Positions 56,138-64,000 of a stretch of DNA of 64,000 nucleotides are shown in pieces (the stretch's first letter is position 1; each line of letters begins with the position of its first letter). The notes beneath the pieces were generated by a model that was not told the DNA's origin, searched no databases, and saw only the letters and a program-made list of their open reading frames with translations. The stretch is taken from positions 62,001 through 126,000 of the forward strand of contig NZ_JBGUAX010000010.1 in NCBI RefSeq assembly GCF_041821065.1. Reading direction: 5' to 3'. The position numbers and the translations under genes are program-made. The DNA comes from Egicoccus sp. AB-alg2 (lineage in GTDB: Bacteria > Actinomycetota > Nitriliruptoria > Nitriliruptorales > Nitriliruptoraceae).

Positions 56138-56991
56138 CCTCGCGGATCGTCCCCGCCCTCCGCCACCCGCGTGTCACGGCCGCGCGGGCGGGCCACGGCC
56201 GGATCCGGGTGGCCCAGCACGGCCAGCCACCCGTCCCGTTCGCGTTGGTCGTCGATCACCAGCCCGGCGGCGCGCAACGGTGCCAGCGCGACGTCGTGGC
56301 GCTCCACGGTGATGCCGCTGACGACCAGGGCCCGTCCCGCGGCGCGGACCAGCCCCGCCGCCAGGTCCGCGACCACGTCGGTGACGAGGTTGGCCACGAC
56401 CACGTCGACCCCGTCTCCCAGCGCGTCCACGCTGGCGACGGCGGTCCGGACCGTGACGTCGTTGGCGCGGGCATTGTCCGCGGTCACCGCGACGGCGTCC
56501 GGGTCGATGTCGACCGCGAACACGTCGGCGCCCAGCCGCGCGGCCGCGATCGCGAGGATCCCGGTCCCGCACCCGACGTCGGCCACCTCGGTGTCCGTCA
56601 GGTCCAGGCGGTCGAGCAGCTCCAGGCACAACGTGGTCGTGGCGTGGTGGCCGCTGCCGAACGCCCGGCCCGGGTCCAGGACGATGGTGGACTCGCCGGG
56701 CACGGGCCGGTGCTCGTCGGCGAGCCAGGTCGGTACGACGGCGAAGCGGCCGGCGCGCACGGGCCGGATCGTCGCCTTCCACTCGGCCTGCCAGTCGCGG
56801 TCGGGCTCGTCGGCCCAGGACCCGCCCGGCGGGACGGCAGGGGTCGGCTCGCGGAACCACGCCACCAGGGTGGTCGGCCGTTCCCAGACACCCAGCGCGC
56901 CGGCGGCCCACAGGTGGGCGGCGAGCAGTTCGGCCGCGCCCGGATCGCTGGGCAGCTCGTAGCGGACCGTGCCGCGACCGGCCGGGGTCAT
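56134..56991 (-). CDS. prmA: Ribosomal protein L11 methyltransferase
   Basis: This 285-residue SAM-dependent methyltransferase trimethylates L11. It has GRAFGSGHHATTTLCLELL and the SAM loop VADVGCGTGILAIAAARLGA, then VANLVTDVV, the NPPY-like catalytic region. The N-terminal recognition domain is shorter than in E. coli. GGAGG lies 7 bases before the ATG. Confidence 0.88.
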   Translation of the reverse strand: MTPAGRGTVRYELPSDPGAAELLAAHLWAAGALGVWERPTTLVAWFREPTPAVPPGGSWADEPDRDWQAEWKATIRPVRAGRFAVVPTWLADEHRPVPGESTIVLDPGRAFGSGHHATTTLCLELLDRLDLTDTEVADVGCGTGILAIAAARLGADVFAVDIDPDAVAVTADNARANDVTVRTAVASVDALGDGVDVVVANLVTDVVADLAAGLVRAAGRALVVSGITVERHDVALAPLRAAGLVIDDQRERDGWLAVLGHPDPAVARPRGRDTRVAEGGDDPRG

Positions 56992-57022
56992 CGACGACCT
57001 CCGGAACGGCTGCGGACAGGGA

Positions 57023-57057
57023 GCGGCCCCGTGCGACGGGGGGACACACGGGGCCGC
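57023..57057 (-). terminator. Perfect inverted repeat between the AI-2E family gene and prmA
   Basis: The 11-bp arms GCGGCCCCGTG and CACGGGGCCGC are separated by 13 bases, about 30 bp upstream of prmA. It may end the upstream transcript or sit in the prmA leader. Confidence 0.5.
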
Positions 57058-57148
57058 GGTGACCCTCTCGGATCACGTCGCGAACTATACACCGACGCCG
57101 CCCGCGCACGTCCAGTTCCGCGCGGTATGGCCCGCACGCGCGCCATCT

Positions 57149-58405
57149 TCATTCGTTCGGGCCACGGTCCCGGTCCGTCGGGACCTCGGCGTCCGGCTCG
57201 TCGGGTGCGGCGTCGCGGCGTTCGACGAGCCCGGGCGGGGCACCGTTGGGTCCCGACTCCAGCAACTGGTGCTCGAGCACCTCGTACTCCTCGCCCGCCG
57301 CGCTGATCAGGGCGGTCACGATCGCGACCGCCGGGATGGCGAGCAGGGCGCCGGTCGCGCCCGCCAACGCACCGCCCGCCAGCACGGACAGGAACGCCAC
57401 GGCGGGATGCAGCTCCAGGGTGGTCGCCGTGATGCGAGGGACCACGAGGTAGTTCTCGATCTGCTGGTAGACGACGATGGCGGCCAGCACCCACAGTGCC
57501 TGGCCGACGGACTCGGCCAGCGCGACCACCAGCGGCAGCGCGCCGGCGAGGTAGGTGCCGATCGCCGGGATCAGCGAGGAGATCAGGCCCACCCAGATCC
57601 CCAGCGCCACCGCGTAGTCGACGCCGATGATGCTGAACACCGCGATGTGGAAGATCGAGGAGACCACCGCGGTCAGCACCCGGCTGTAGACGTAACCGCC
57701 GGTCTTGGCGATGGCCAGCTCCCACAGGCCGAGCACGCGCACCTGGTCGCGGGGTTCCAGGCGGCTGGCCAGCCGCTGGCGCAGGCGCGGGCCGTCCGCG
57801 ACGAGGTAGAAGGTCACCAGGCCGATCGTGGCCATCTGGAACAGGCCGCCCAGCAGGGTCTGGCCGACGCCGACGGCGCCGCGGCCGACCACCGCGGCTC
57901 CCGACGCGACCCGGTCCGGCAGCGTCCGCTGCTGTTCGTCGAGCCAGTCCGCGACCGCCTGACCGACCTCGGCGGGCAGCAACTGCGTGGCCCGGTCGGC
58001 GAGGTCGCCCAGCAGCGTCGGGCCGGCCGCCAGCAGGTTGCGCACCTGGTCGACGACGAGGTTCGTCATGGCCGCGAAGAAGCTGCCGAACAGCACCAGG
58101 CCGGCCAGGAAGACGATCCAGGTGCCGAGCCCGCGTCGCACGCCGCGGCGTGCCATCCACTGCACGGCCGGTTCCATCGCGAAGGACAGGAACAGCGACA
58201 CGATCAGGATGACGATCAGGCCCTGGATGCGGCCGAGCACCGCCGTGGCCGCCTGGGCGAACAGCAGCCCGAGACCGACGCCGACGGCCAGGGGCAGCGT
58301 GCGGCCGCGCACCCAGCTGCGGGGCCGCCAGCCCCACAGGTCGGGGGCGGCATCGCGGCTGCCGTCGTCCGCCGGGGAGCCGCGTCGCGGCGAGGGTCCG
58401 TCCAT
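57149..58405 (-). CDS. AI-2E family transporter
   Basis: This 418-residue membrane protein has about eight helices, with family blocks GRIQGLIVILIVSLFLSFA, YVYSRVLTAVVSSIFH and QQIENYLVVPRIT. The family includes putative exporters and Na+/H+ antiporters; the original quorum-signal role is not general. The ATG at 58405 is used. Both termini are hydrophilic and charged. Confidence 0.87.
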   Translation of the reverse strand: MDGPSPRRGSPADDGSRDAAPDLWGWRPRSWVRGRTLPLAVGVGLGLLFAQAATAVLGRIQGLIVILIVSLFLSFAMEPAVQWMARRGVRRGLGTWIVFLAGLVLFGSFFAAMTNLVVDQVRNLLAAGPTLLGDLADRATQLLPAEVGQAVADWLDEQQRTLPDRVASGAAVVGRGAVGVGQTLLGGLFQMATIGLVTFYLVADGPRLRQRLASRLEPRDQVRVLGLWELAIAKTGGYVYSRVLTAVVSSIFHIAVFSIIGVDYAVALGIWVGLISSLIPAIGTYLAGALPLVVALAESVGQALWVLAAIVVYQQIENYLVVPRITATTLELHPAVAFLSVLAGGALAGATGALLAIPAVAIVTALISAAGEEYEVLEHQLLESGPNGAPPGLVERRDAAPDEPDAEVPTDRDRGPNE

Positions 58406-58529
58406 CGCGCGCAGCGTAGGCGCTGGCGGCCTCGTGGCCGCGGCAACGCGGACGGGGCCGATCCGCGGCGCGCGGGTGCGTACGGGCCCGGCGGTAGGCT
58501 CCGCGTCCGTCCTCGAGCCCCGGTGAGCC

Positions 58530-59471
58530 GTGCCGTCCGACCTGCCTTCCCGCGACGCGGCCCAGGACGCGGCCATCGTCGTCCGGGGCCTGGTCAAGCG
58601 TTACGGGCGCACCACCGCCGTCGACGGTCTGGACCTCGAGGTGGCCCGCGGCGAGACGCTCGCGCTGCTCGGCCCCAACGGCGCGGGCAAGACGACCACG
58701 GTGGAGTGCTGCGAGGGCTACCGCCGCCCCGACGCCGGCACCGTCCGCGTGCTGGGCCTGGACCCGCGTGCCGACGCGTCCCGCCTGCGCCCCCGGGTCG
58801 GGCTCATGCTGCAGGAGGGGGGCGTCTACCCGATGGCGAGGCCGGCCGAGGTGCTGCGGCTGTTCGCCAGCTACTACGCCGACCCGCTGGACCCCGAAGC
58901 GCTGCTGGAGCGGGTCGGTCTGGACGAGGCCCGCCGGACCCGGTTCCGGGACCTGTCGGGCGGGCAGAAGCAGCGCCTGTCGCTGGCGCTCGCGCTGGTG
59001 GGCCGCCCGGAGGTGGTGTTCCTCGACGAGCCGACCGCGGGCCTGGACCCGGCGGCACGCCGGCTCACCTGGCAGCACGTGCGCGAACTGCAGGGGCAGG
59101 GGGTCGCGGTCGTGCTGACCACACACCTGCTGGACGAGGCCGAGGAACTGGCCGACCGGGTCGCGATCATCGACCACGGGCGCCTGGTGGCGCTGGGCAC
59201 CCCGGACGAGCTGACCCACGGCGAACGCGGCGAGCTGGAGTTCTCCGCCCGGCCCGCGCTGGACGTGGCCGCGATCGGCGCCGCCATCGGTGCCCCGGTC
59301 GAGGAGATCCGGTCCGGCCGCTACGTGGTGCACGCCCCGAACACCCCCCGCCTGGTGGCGGCCCTGGCGGACTGGCTGGCGCAGCACGACGTCGTGCTCG
59401 GCCACCTGCAGGCCGGCAAGGTCAGTCTCGAGGACGTGTTCCTGCGCCTGACCGCCGAGGAGACGTCGTGA
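58530..59471 (+). CDS. ABC-2 exporter ATPase
   Basis: This 313-residue ATPase has Walker A GPNGAGKTT, signature LSGGQKQ, Walker B VVFLDEPTAGLDP and the switch motif TTHLLDEAEEL, with a C-terminal DrrA-like domain. The GTG start is at 58530. Its stop overlaps the permease start (GTGA). An ABC pair also neighbours heme/oxidase genes in mycobacteria, so a link to oxidase assembly is possible. Confidence 0.88.
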   Translation: MPSDLPSRDAAQDAAIVVRGLVKRYGRTTAVDGLDLEVARGETLALLGPNGAGKTTTVECCEGYRRPDAGTVRVLGLDPRADASRLRPRVGLMLQEGGVYPMARPAEVLRLFASYYADPLDPEALLERVGLDEARRTRFRDLSGGQKQRLSLALALVGRPEVVFLDEPTAGLDPAARRLTWQHVRELQGQGVAVVLTTHLLDEAEELADRVAIIDHGRLVALGTPDELTHGERGELEFSARPALDVAAIGAAIGAPVEEIRSGRYVVHAPNTPRLVAALADWLAQHDVVLGHLQAGKVSLEDVFLRLTAEETS

Positions 59472-60241
59472 CCGCCTCCGCCCCCGGCCCCGTCGGCGAC
59501 CGCCGGACCCCGCTGGCACGGGCGGTGCTGGCCCAGGCCGGCATGGAACTGCGCCTGCTGGTGCGCTCCGGCGAGTCGTTGCTGGTCACCCTCGGCATCC
59601 CGCTGGGCATCCTCGGCTTCTTCTCCGTGGTGGACGTGCTGCCGACCGGCGACGCCCCGGCCGTCGACTTCCTGGTACCGGGCGCGCTGGCGATCTCGGT
59701 CGCCGCGACCGGGCTGGTCGCGGTCGCGATCCAGACCGCGTTCGAGCGCAAGTACGGGGTGTTGAAGCGGCTCGGCGGCACGCCGCTGCCGCGCTGGGGC
59801 TTCCTCGTCGCCAAGGGCCTGGCGGTCGCCGCGATCCTGGCCGTGCAGAGCGCGCTGGTGGTCGGTCTGGCGGTCGGGGCGCTCGACTGGTCGCCGGCGG
59901 GCGGCGCCCTGCTGGCCCCACTGGCCGTGCTGGTCGGTGCCGTCACGTTCACCGGCCTGGGCCTGCTGCTGGCCGGCACCCTGCGGGCGGAGGCCACGCT
60001 CGCGCTGGCCAACGCGCTGTTCCTGGTGCTGCTGGTGGTCAGCGGGGTCGCCTTCGACGCCGACGCCCTGCCCGACACGTTGGCGGCGATCGGCCGGGCC
60101 CTGCCCGTCGGCGCGCTGGGCGAGGTGCTGCGAACCGCCTTCGCGGGCGAGGGCCTGGCCGTCGGGGCGCTGGCCGTCGTCACCGCTTGGGGCGTGGCGG
60201 CCGTGGCGCTGGCGGCCCGGACCTTTCGCTGGGAGCCCTGA
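59468..60241 (+). CDS. ABC-2 exporter permease
   Basis: This 257-residue membrane protein has six helices of ABC-2 type and an ERKYGVLKRLGGTPL cytoplasmic motif between helices two and three. It functions with the preceding ATPase. A possible hairpin (GCGGCCCGG with CCGGGCCGC) brackets its stop codon. The substrate is unknown. Confidence 0.87.
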   Translation: MTASAPGPVGDRRTPLARAVLAQAGMELRLLVRSGESLLVTLGIPLGILGFFSVVDVLPTGDAPAVDFLVPGALAISVAATGLVAVAIQTAFERKYGVLKRLGGTPLPRWGFLVAKGLAVAAILAVQSALVVGLAVGALDWSPAGGALLAPLAVLVGAVTFTGLGLLLAGTLRAEATLALANALFLVLLVVSGVAFDADALPDTLAAIGRALPVGALGEVLRTAFAGEGLAVGALAVVTAWGVAAVALAARTFRWEP

Positions 60242-60513
60242 CCGGGCCGCGATCCGGCCGAAGGATTCGTGCCCACGGCGGCCGCTGGCTCGCGGCGTCA
60301 CCCGCCCGGTCCCGGCAGCGCGCGCCGGCCCGGCCCGGTTGGGTCCGAACTGGGCCGAACGGCTACCCTCCGCGCCGAGGTGGGCCCACCGGATCAACCG
60401 GGCCCCTGCCTCCACGTGCACGGCCCTCCGCGTGTCGGGAGCCGCCGTGCAGGTCCCGGGGCGACGCCGCTCCGGAGACGACGTATCTCTTGAACATCCT
60501 GAGGAGAGCCACG

Positions 60514-61617
60514 TTGCGCGACCGGACCGCCAGGCGTGCCGCGACGCGTCGTCGGACGCGGGTGACCACGATCCTCGTGCTGGTGCTGGGGCTGGTGCTG
60601 ACGGCGTGCACCGCGCCGCAGAGTGCCCTGGATCCCGCGGGGCCGTACGCCCAGGAGCCGCACGACCTGATCCGCCCGGTCTTCGCGATCGCGCTGTTCG
60701 TGTTCGTGCTCGTGCAGGGACTGCTCATCTACTCGGTGGTCAAGTTCCGCAAGCGCCCCGACGACGACGGCTCGCTGCCCGTCCAGGTCCACGGCAACAC
60801 CCGCCTGGAGATCTTCTGGACCGTCGTCCCGGCCCTGATCCTGGCCGGCATCGCGGTACCCACGGTGCAGATGATCTTCTCCACCATGGACGAGCCCGAG
60901 GGTGACTACCTCACCGTCGAGGTCATCGGCCACCGCTGGTGGTGGGAGTTCTACTACCCCGACTACGACATCTACACGGCCAACGAGATCGTCATTCCGG
61001 TGGACACGCCCGTCCGCCTGGAGATGACGGCCACGGACCCGGCCCGCTCGCCCGACCTCGGCGTGATCCACTCGTTCTGGATCCCGCAGTGGGCCGGCAA
61101 GCAGGACGTGGTGCCCGGCCAGACCACCTTCCTGAACATCCAGGCGAGCGACACCGGCCGCTACCTCGGCCAGTGCGCGGAGTACTGCGGCCTGTCGCAC
61201 GTCAACATGCGCATCCGCGGCGAGTCGCTGGAGCAGGCCGACTTCGAGGCCTGGGTGGAGAACCAGCAGTCGCCGGCGGTCCAGCCGACCGACGGCCTGG
61301 CCGCCGAGGGCGCGGAGCTCTTCGGCGCCGCGTTCGACACCGACATCGGCCAGCGCAGCTGCGCCGCCTGTCACCAGATCTGGAACGGCGAGGGCCAGCG
61401 CTCGCCCGGTGTCGGTCCCGACCTGACGCACTTCGCCAGCCGCGAGGAGTTCGCGGGCGCCATCTTCGAGACCAACGAAGAGAACCTGCGCGAGTGGCTG
61501 CGCAACCCGCCGGCGATGAAGCCGATGCAGCCGGAGAACCAGGTCGGCATGCCCAACCTCAACCTGACCGAGGAAGAGATCGACGCCCTGGTCGCCTACA
61601 TGCTGGCCCTGGAGTGA
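60514..61617 (+). CDS. ctaC: Cytochrome c oxidase subunit II with fused cytochrome c (caa3 type)
   Basis: This 367-residue protein has a lipobox-like LVLTAC N-terminus and two transmembrane helices. The CuA domain shows GQCAEYCGLSHVNM with its two Cys, His and Met ligands. A C-terminal cytochrome c domain has the heme motif CAACH and a Met ligand in GMPN. The TTG at 60514 is the best start, with GAGGAG seven bases upstream. It passes electrons to subunit I. Confidence 0.93.
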   Translation: MRDRTARRAATRRRTRVTTILVLVLGLVLTACTAPQSALDPAGPYAQEPHDLIRPVFAIALFVFVLVQGLLIYSVVKFRKRPDDDGSLPVQVHGNTRLEIFWTVVPALILAGIAVPTVQMIFSTMDEPEGDYLTVEVIGHRWWWEFYYPDYDIYTANEIVIPVDTPVRLEMTATDPARSPDLGVIHSFWIPQWAGKQDVVPGQTTFLNIQASDTGRYLGQCAEYCGLSHVNMRIRGESLEQADFEAWVENQQSPAVQPTDGLAAEGAELFGAAFDTDIGQRSCAACHQIWNGEGQRSPGVGPDLTHFASREEFAGAIFETNEENLREWLRNPPAMKPMQPENQVGMPNLNLTEEEIDALVAYMLALE

Positions 61618-61695
61618 TCCACCGGACCGAGAGCTGACGGTGGCGCTGGCCCGTGTCGTGACGACCGGGCCGGTGGCCGAACACGAGGAACCACC

Positions 61696-63630
61696 ATGTC
61701 GCACAGCACGACGACGACGGGCCGTCGGAGCGTCTTCTCCCGCCCGACGGCCGAGACCGGCTTCTCGAGCTGGATCACGACGACCGATCACAAGAAGATC
61801 GGCATCATGTACTTCTTCACCGTCCTGGTGTTCTTCTTCCTGGGCGGGGTGGAGTCGGGCGTCATCCGGGCCCAGCTCGCACAGGCCGAGCAGTCGCTGG
61901 TCACGCCGGAGATCTACAACCAGGCCTTCACGATGCACGGCATCACGATGGTCTTCCTCGTCGTGATGCCGCTGTCGGCGGCGTTCTTCAACTACCTCAT
62001 CCCGCTGCAGATCGGCGCCCGCGACGTCGCCTTCCCCCGCCTGAACGCGTTCAGCTACTGGATGTACCTCTTCGGCGGGATCTTCCTGTACTCGTCGTTC
62101 CTGCTCGGCGGCGCCCCCAACGGCTCGTGGGTCGGCTACGCGCCCCTGTCGATCGACTCCGTGTCGAACATGGCCTTCTACGCCGTGGGCATCCAGCTGC
62201 TGGGCGTCAGCTCGCTGGCCGCGGCGGTCAACTTCATCGTCACCATCCTGAACATGCGCGCGCCGGGCATGACCTTCATGCGCATGCCGATGTTCATCTG
62301 GATGTCGCTGGTCACCAACTTCCTGCTGCTGTTCGCGCTGCCGATCATCGCGGTGGCGCTGTTCATGCTGCAGTTCGACACGGTCTTCGGCGCCCAGTTC
62401 TTCAACCCCGCCACCGGCGGTGACCCGATCCTGTGGCAGCACCTGTTCTGGCTGTTCGGGCACCCCGAGGTCTACATCATGATCCTGCCGGCCATGGGGA
62501 TCGTGTCCGAGATCCTGCCGGTGTTCAGCCGCAAGCCGCTGTTCGGCTACGCCGCCGTGGCCTTCGCCGGCGCCGCCATCGGCTTCATCGGCTTCGGGGT
62601 GTGGGCCCACCACATGTTCACGTCCTCGATCGGCCCGGTCGCCCGTTCGGCGTTCGCGCTGTCGACGATGTTCATCGCGGTCCCGACCGGCATCAAGATC
62701 TTCAACTGGGTGTTCACCATGTGGGGCGGCAAGCTGCGCTTCACGACCCCGATGCTGTTCTCCATCGGGTTCGTGTCGATGTTCACCATCGGCGGGCTGT
62801 CCGGCGTCACGCACTCGATCGTGCCCCACAACGCCCAGCAGCACGACACCTACTACGTGGTGGCCCACTTCCACTACGTGCTGTTCGGTGGCGCGCTGTT
62901 CGGGCTGATCGCCGGGATCTACTACTGGTTCCCGAAGGTCACCGGCCGGCTGATGTCCGAACGGCTCGGCAAGGCCCACTTCTGGACCTGGCTGCTGGGC
63001 TTCAACCTCACCTTCGGGCCGATGCACATGTCCGGCCTGCTCGGTCAGCCGCGGCGCACCGCCGTGCTGCCCGGCGAGCTCGGCGGCACGGTGGAGCTGT
63101 ACAACCTGCTCAGCTCGCTCGGCCTGCTGGTCCTGGTCGTCTCCGCGCTCATCTTCCTCTACAACCTGGTCGTCTCGATCAAGTCGGGCGTGGCGTCGGG
63201 TCCGGACCCGTGGGACGCGCGCACGCTCGAGTGGCTGTCCGCGTCGCCGCCGAAGCACTACAACTTCGACGTCATCCCCACGATCAGCCACCGCGACGAG
63301 TTCTGGCACCGCAAGTACGCCGAGGACGAGGCGGGCCGGCCGGTCGCGGTTCCCGCCGGCGCGTCCGAGGAACACGGCGACGGCCACGACGACCGCGGCG
63401 AGCACATCCACATGCCGGACCCGTCGTACTGGCCGCTGGTGATGTGCCTCGGATTCTTCCCGCTGGCGTACGGCCTGATCGGCCCGATCTGGCCCGCGAT
63501 CATCGTCGGCGTCGTGTGGATCATCATCGGCTACTTCGGCTGGATCATCGAACCGGTGGCGGAGGGCGACGACGACGACCCGGTCGTCGAGGACCCCGAC
63601 GCCCACCGGTCCGGGGTCGCGGCCCACTGA
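61696..63630 (+). CDS. ctaD: Cytochrome c oxidase subunit I
   Basis: This 644-residue heme-copper oxidase subunit has about 12 core helices. Heme a and CuB ligands are seen in FTMHGITM, WLFGHPEVYIMILP (His-Tyr pair), WAHHMF and VVAHFHYVLFG. Beyond the core, a His-rich loop and two more helices (YWPLVMCLGFFPLAYGLI and a following one) resemble a fused subunit IV-like tail. GAGG lies 8 bases before the ATG. Confidence 0.95.
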   Translation: MSHSTTTTGRRSVFSRPTAETGFSSWITTTDHKKIGIMYFFTVLVFFFLGGVESGVIRAQLAQAEQSLVTPEIYNQAFTMHGITMVFLVVMPLSAAFFNYLIPLQIGARDVAFPRLNAFSYWMYLFGGIFLYSSFLLGGAPNGSWVGYAPLSIDSVSNMAFYAVGIQLLGVSSLAAAVNFIVTILNMRAPGMTFMRMPMFIWMSLVTNFLLLFALPIIAVALFMLQFDTVFGAQFFNPATGGDPILWQHLFWLFGHPEVYIMILPAMGIVSEILPVFSRKPLFGYAAVAFAGAAIGFIGFGVWAHHMFTSSIGPVARSAFALSTMFIAVPTGIKIFNWVFTMWGGKLRFTTPMLFSIGFVSMFTIGGLSGVTHSIVPHNAQQHDTYYVVAHFHYVLFGGALFGLIAGIYYWFPKVTGRLMSERLGKAHFWTWLLGFNLTFGPMHMSGLLGQPRRTAVLPGELGGTVELYNLLSSLGLLVLVVSALIFLYNLVVSIKSGVASGPDPWDARTLEWLSASPPKHYNFDVIPTISHRDEFWHRKYAEDEAGRPVAVPAGASEEHGDGHDDRGEHIHMPDPSYWPLVMCLGFFPLAYGLIGPIWPAIIVGVVWIIIGYFGWIIEPVAEGDDDDPVVEDPDAHRSGVAAH

Positions 63631-63656
63631 CCCGACACCACCCGTAGAACCACTGC

Positions 63657-63697
63657 GGTCCCGCCGCACCAGCGTCATCAGCGCACGCGGCGGGACC
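63657..63697 (+). terminator. Stem-loop between ctaD and ctaE
   Basis: Perfect 11-bp arms GGTCCCGCCGC and GCGGCGGGACC enclose a 19-nt loop, 24 bp before ctaE. It may lower read-through into ctaE or protect the ctaD message. Confidence 0.5.
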
Positions 63698-63720
63698 GGC
63701 GACACCGGAAGGCAGCAGAC

Positions 63721-64000
63721 GTGGCGGCAGGCGTCCACGAGACCACCCTGGGTCTCGACCACCGCAAGCTCGCGATGTGGGTGTTCCTGGGCTCCGAGTT
63801 CCTGTTCTTCGGAGCCTTCGTCTCGGCGTACGTCCTCTACCTGGACGCCACGGCGGGCGGCCCCGGTATCGAGATCTTCGATATCCCGTTCACCTCGATC
63901 AGCTCGTTCGTGCTGCTGATGAGCTCGCTGACGATGGTGCTGGCCCACAACGCCCACGTGCGCCGGGACATGCGCCGGATGCGGATGTGGATCCTGGCGA
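63721..64000 (+). CDS. ctaE: Cytochrome c oxidase subunit III (partial, 3' end beyond window)
   Basis: The first 93 residues are visible and match subunit III: LDHRKLAMWVFLGSEFLFFG (first helix), then AYVLYLDATAGG and a second helix with SSFVLLMSSLTMVLAHNA. The GTG at 63721 follows GGAAGG. It completes the three core oxidase subunits. Confidence 0.92.
   Translation, partial: MAAGVHETTLGLDHRKLAMWVFLGSEFLFFGAFVSAYVLYLDATAGGPGIEIFDIPFTSISSFVLLMSSLTMVLAHNAHVRRDMRRMRMWILA

Noticed and set aside
60394-63957. Very long open frame opposite ctaC-ctaD
   Set aside because: It mirrors conserved oxidase genes and shows no domain; third-position GC bias explains its length.

Overview
This window looks like a chromosomal segment of a high-GC, deep-branching actinobacterium. 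Supporting markers are two mycothiol genes (mshA, mshD), an actinobacterial GlnR-type regulator, an RsiG-like anti-sigma factor, Zur-type zinc regulation of spare ribosomal proteins, a caa3-type cytochrome oxidase and frequent GTG starts. A nitriliruptorian-type lineage is plausible, but this is inference from gene content only. I saw no phage, transposase, CRISPR array or rRNA operon.

Layout. 1-6590 (minus): five translationally coupled genes. They encode an acyl-CoA reductase/HAD phosphatase fusion, a zinc alcohol dehydrogenase, a LarA-like nickel-pincer enzyme, a PlsC-type acyltransferase and LarE, cut by the window edge. 6741-10393: thymidine kinase, cold-shock protein, cupredoxin lipoprotein and a secreted LVIVD-repeat protein. 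10490-14838: acetyltransferases plus a divergent aldehyde/alcohol dehydrogenase pair. 14920-19759: a complete Opp/Nik-type ABC transporter. 19739-20912: a decayed stretch with a P1B-ATPase remnant and a methyltransferase pseudogene. 21037-24141: a zinc-starvation module arranged around one Zur-like box: L28 and L33 on one side; L31 between two COG0523 proteins on the other.

24209-34292: sucrose phosphorylase, a spermidine synthase-like protein, a VIT-family transporter, TrpB2, a drug-exporter ABC pair with a divergent TetR gene, three tRNAs (Lys, Asp, Phe) and mshD. 34308-34453 holds three palindromic copies at a 62-bp period between mshD and glnR. 35287-46026: hydrolase, HTH-TusA fusion, DUF4395, thioredoxin, acyl-CoA dehydrogenase, YgfZ, membrane pyrophosphatase, peroxiredoxin, soluble pyrophosphatase, RsiG and asparaginase. 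46087-50519: XRE regulator, CelD-like acyltransferase, mshA, YbjN and proC. 50660-54113: glutamate-type ABC importer gluABCD. 54132-58405 (minus): RNA methyltransferase, lipoprotein, PrmA and an AI-2E family protein. 58530-64000: ABC-2 exporter pair and ctaC-ctaD-ctaE, the last cut by the edge.

The most promising undescribed system is the operon at 1-6590. A nickel-pincer-nucleotide enzyme and its cofactor sulfurtransferase are locked into a lipid or fatty-alcohol gene set. Next are an RsiG homologue with one intact and one degenerate c-di-GMP motif, the zinc module with a P-loop-less COG0523 protein, the HTH-TusA fusion lacking the catalytic cysteine, and the 62-bp palindromic repeats.
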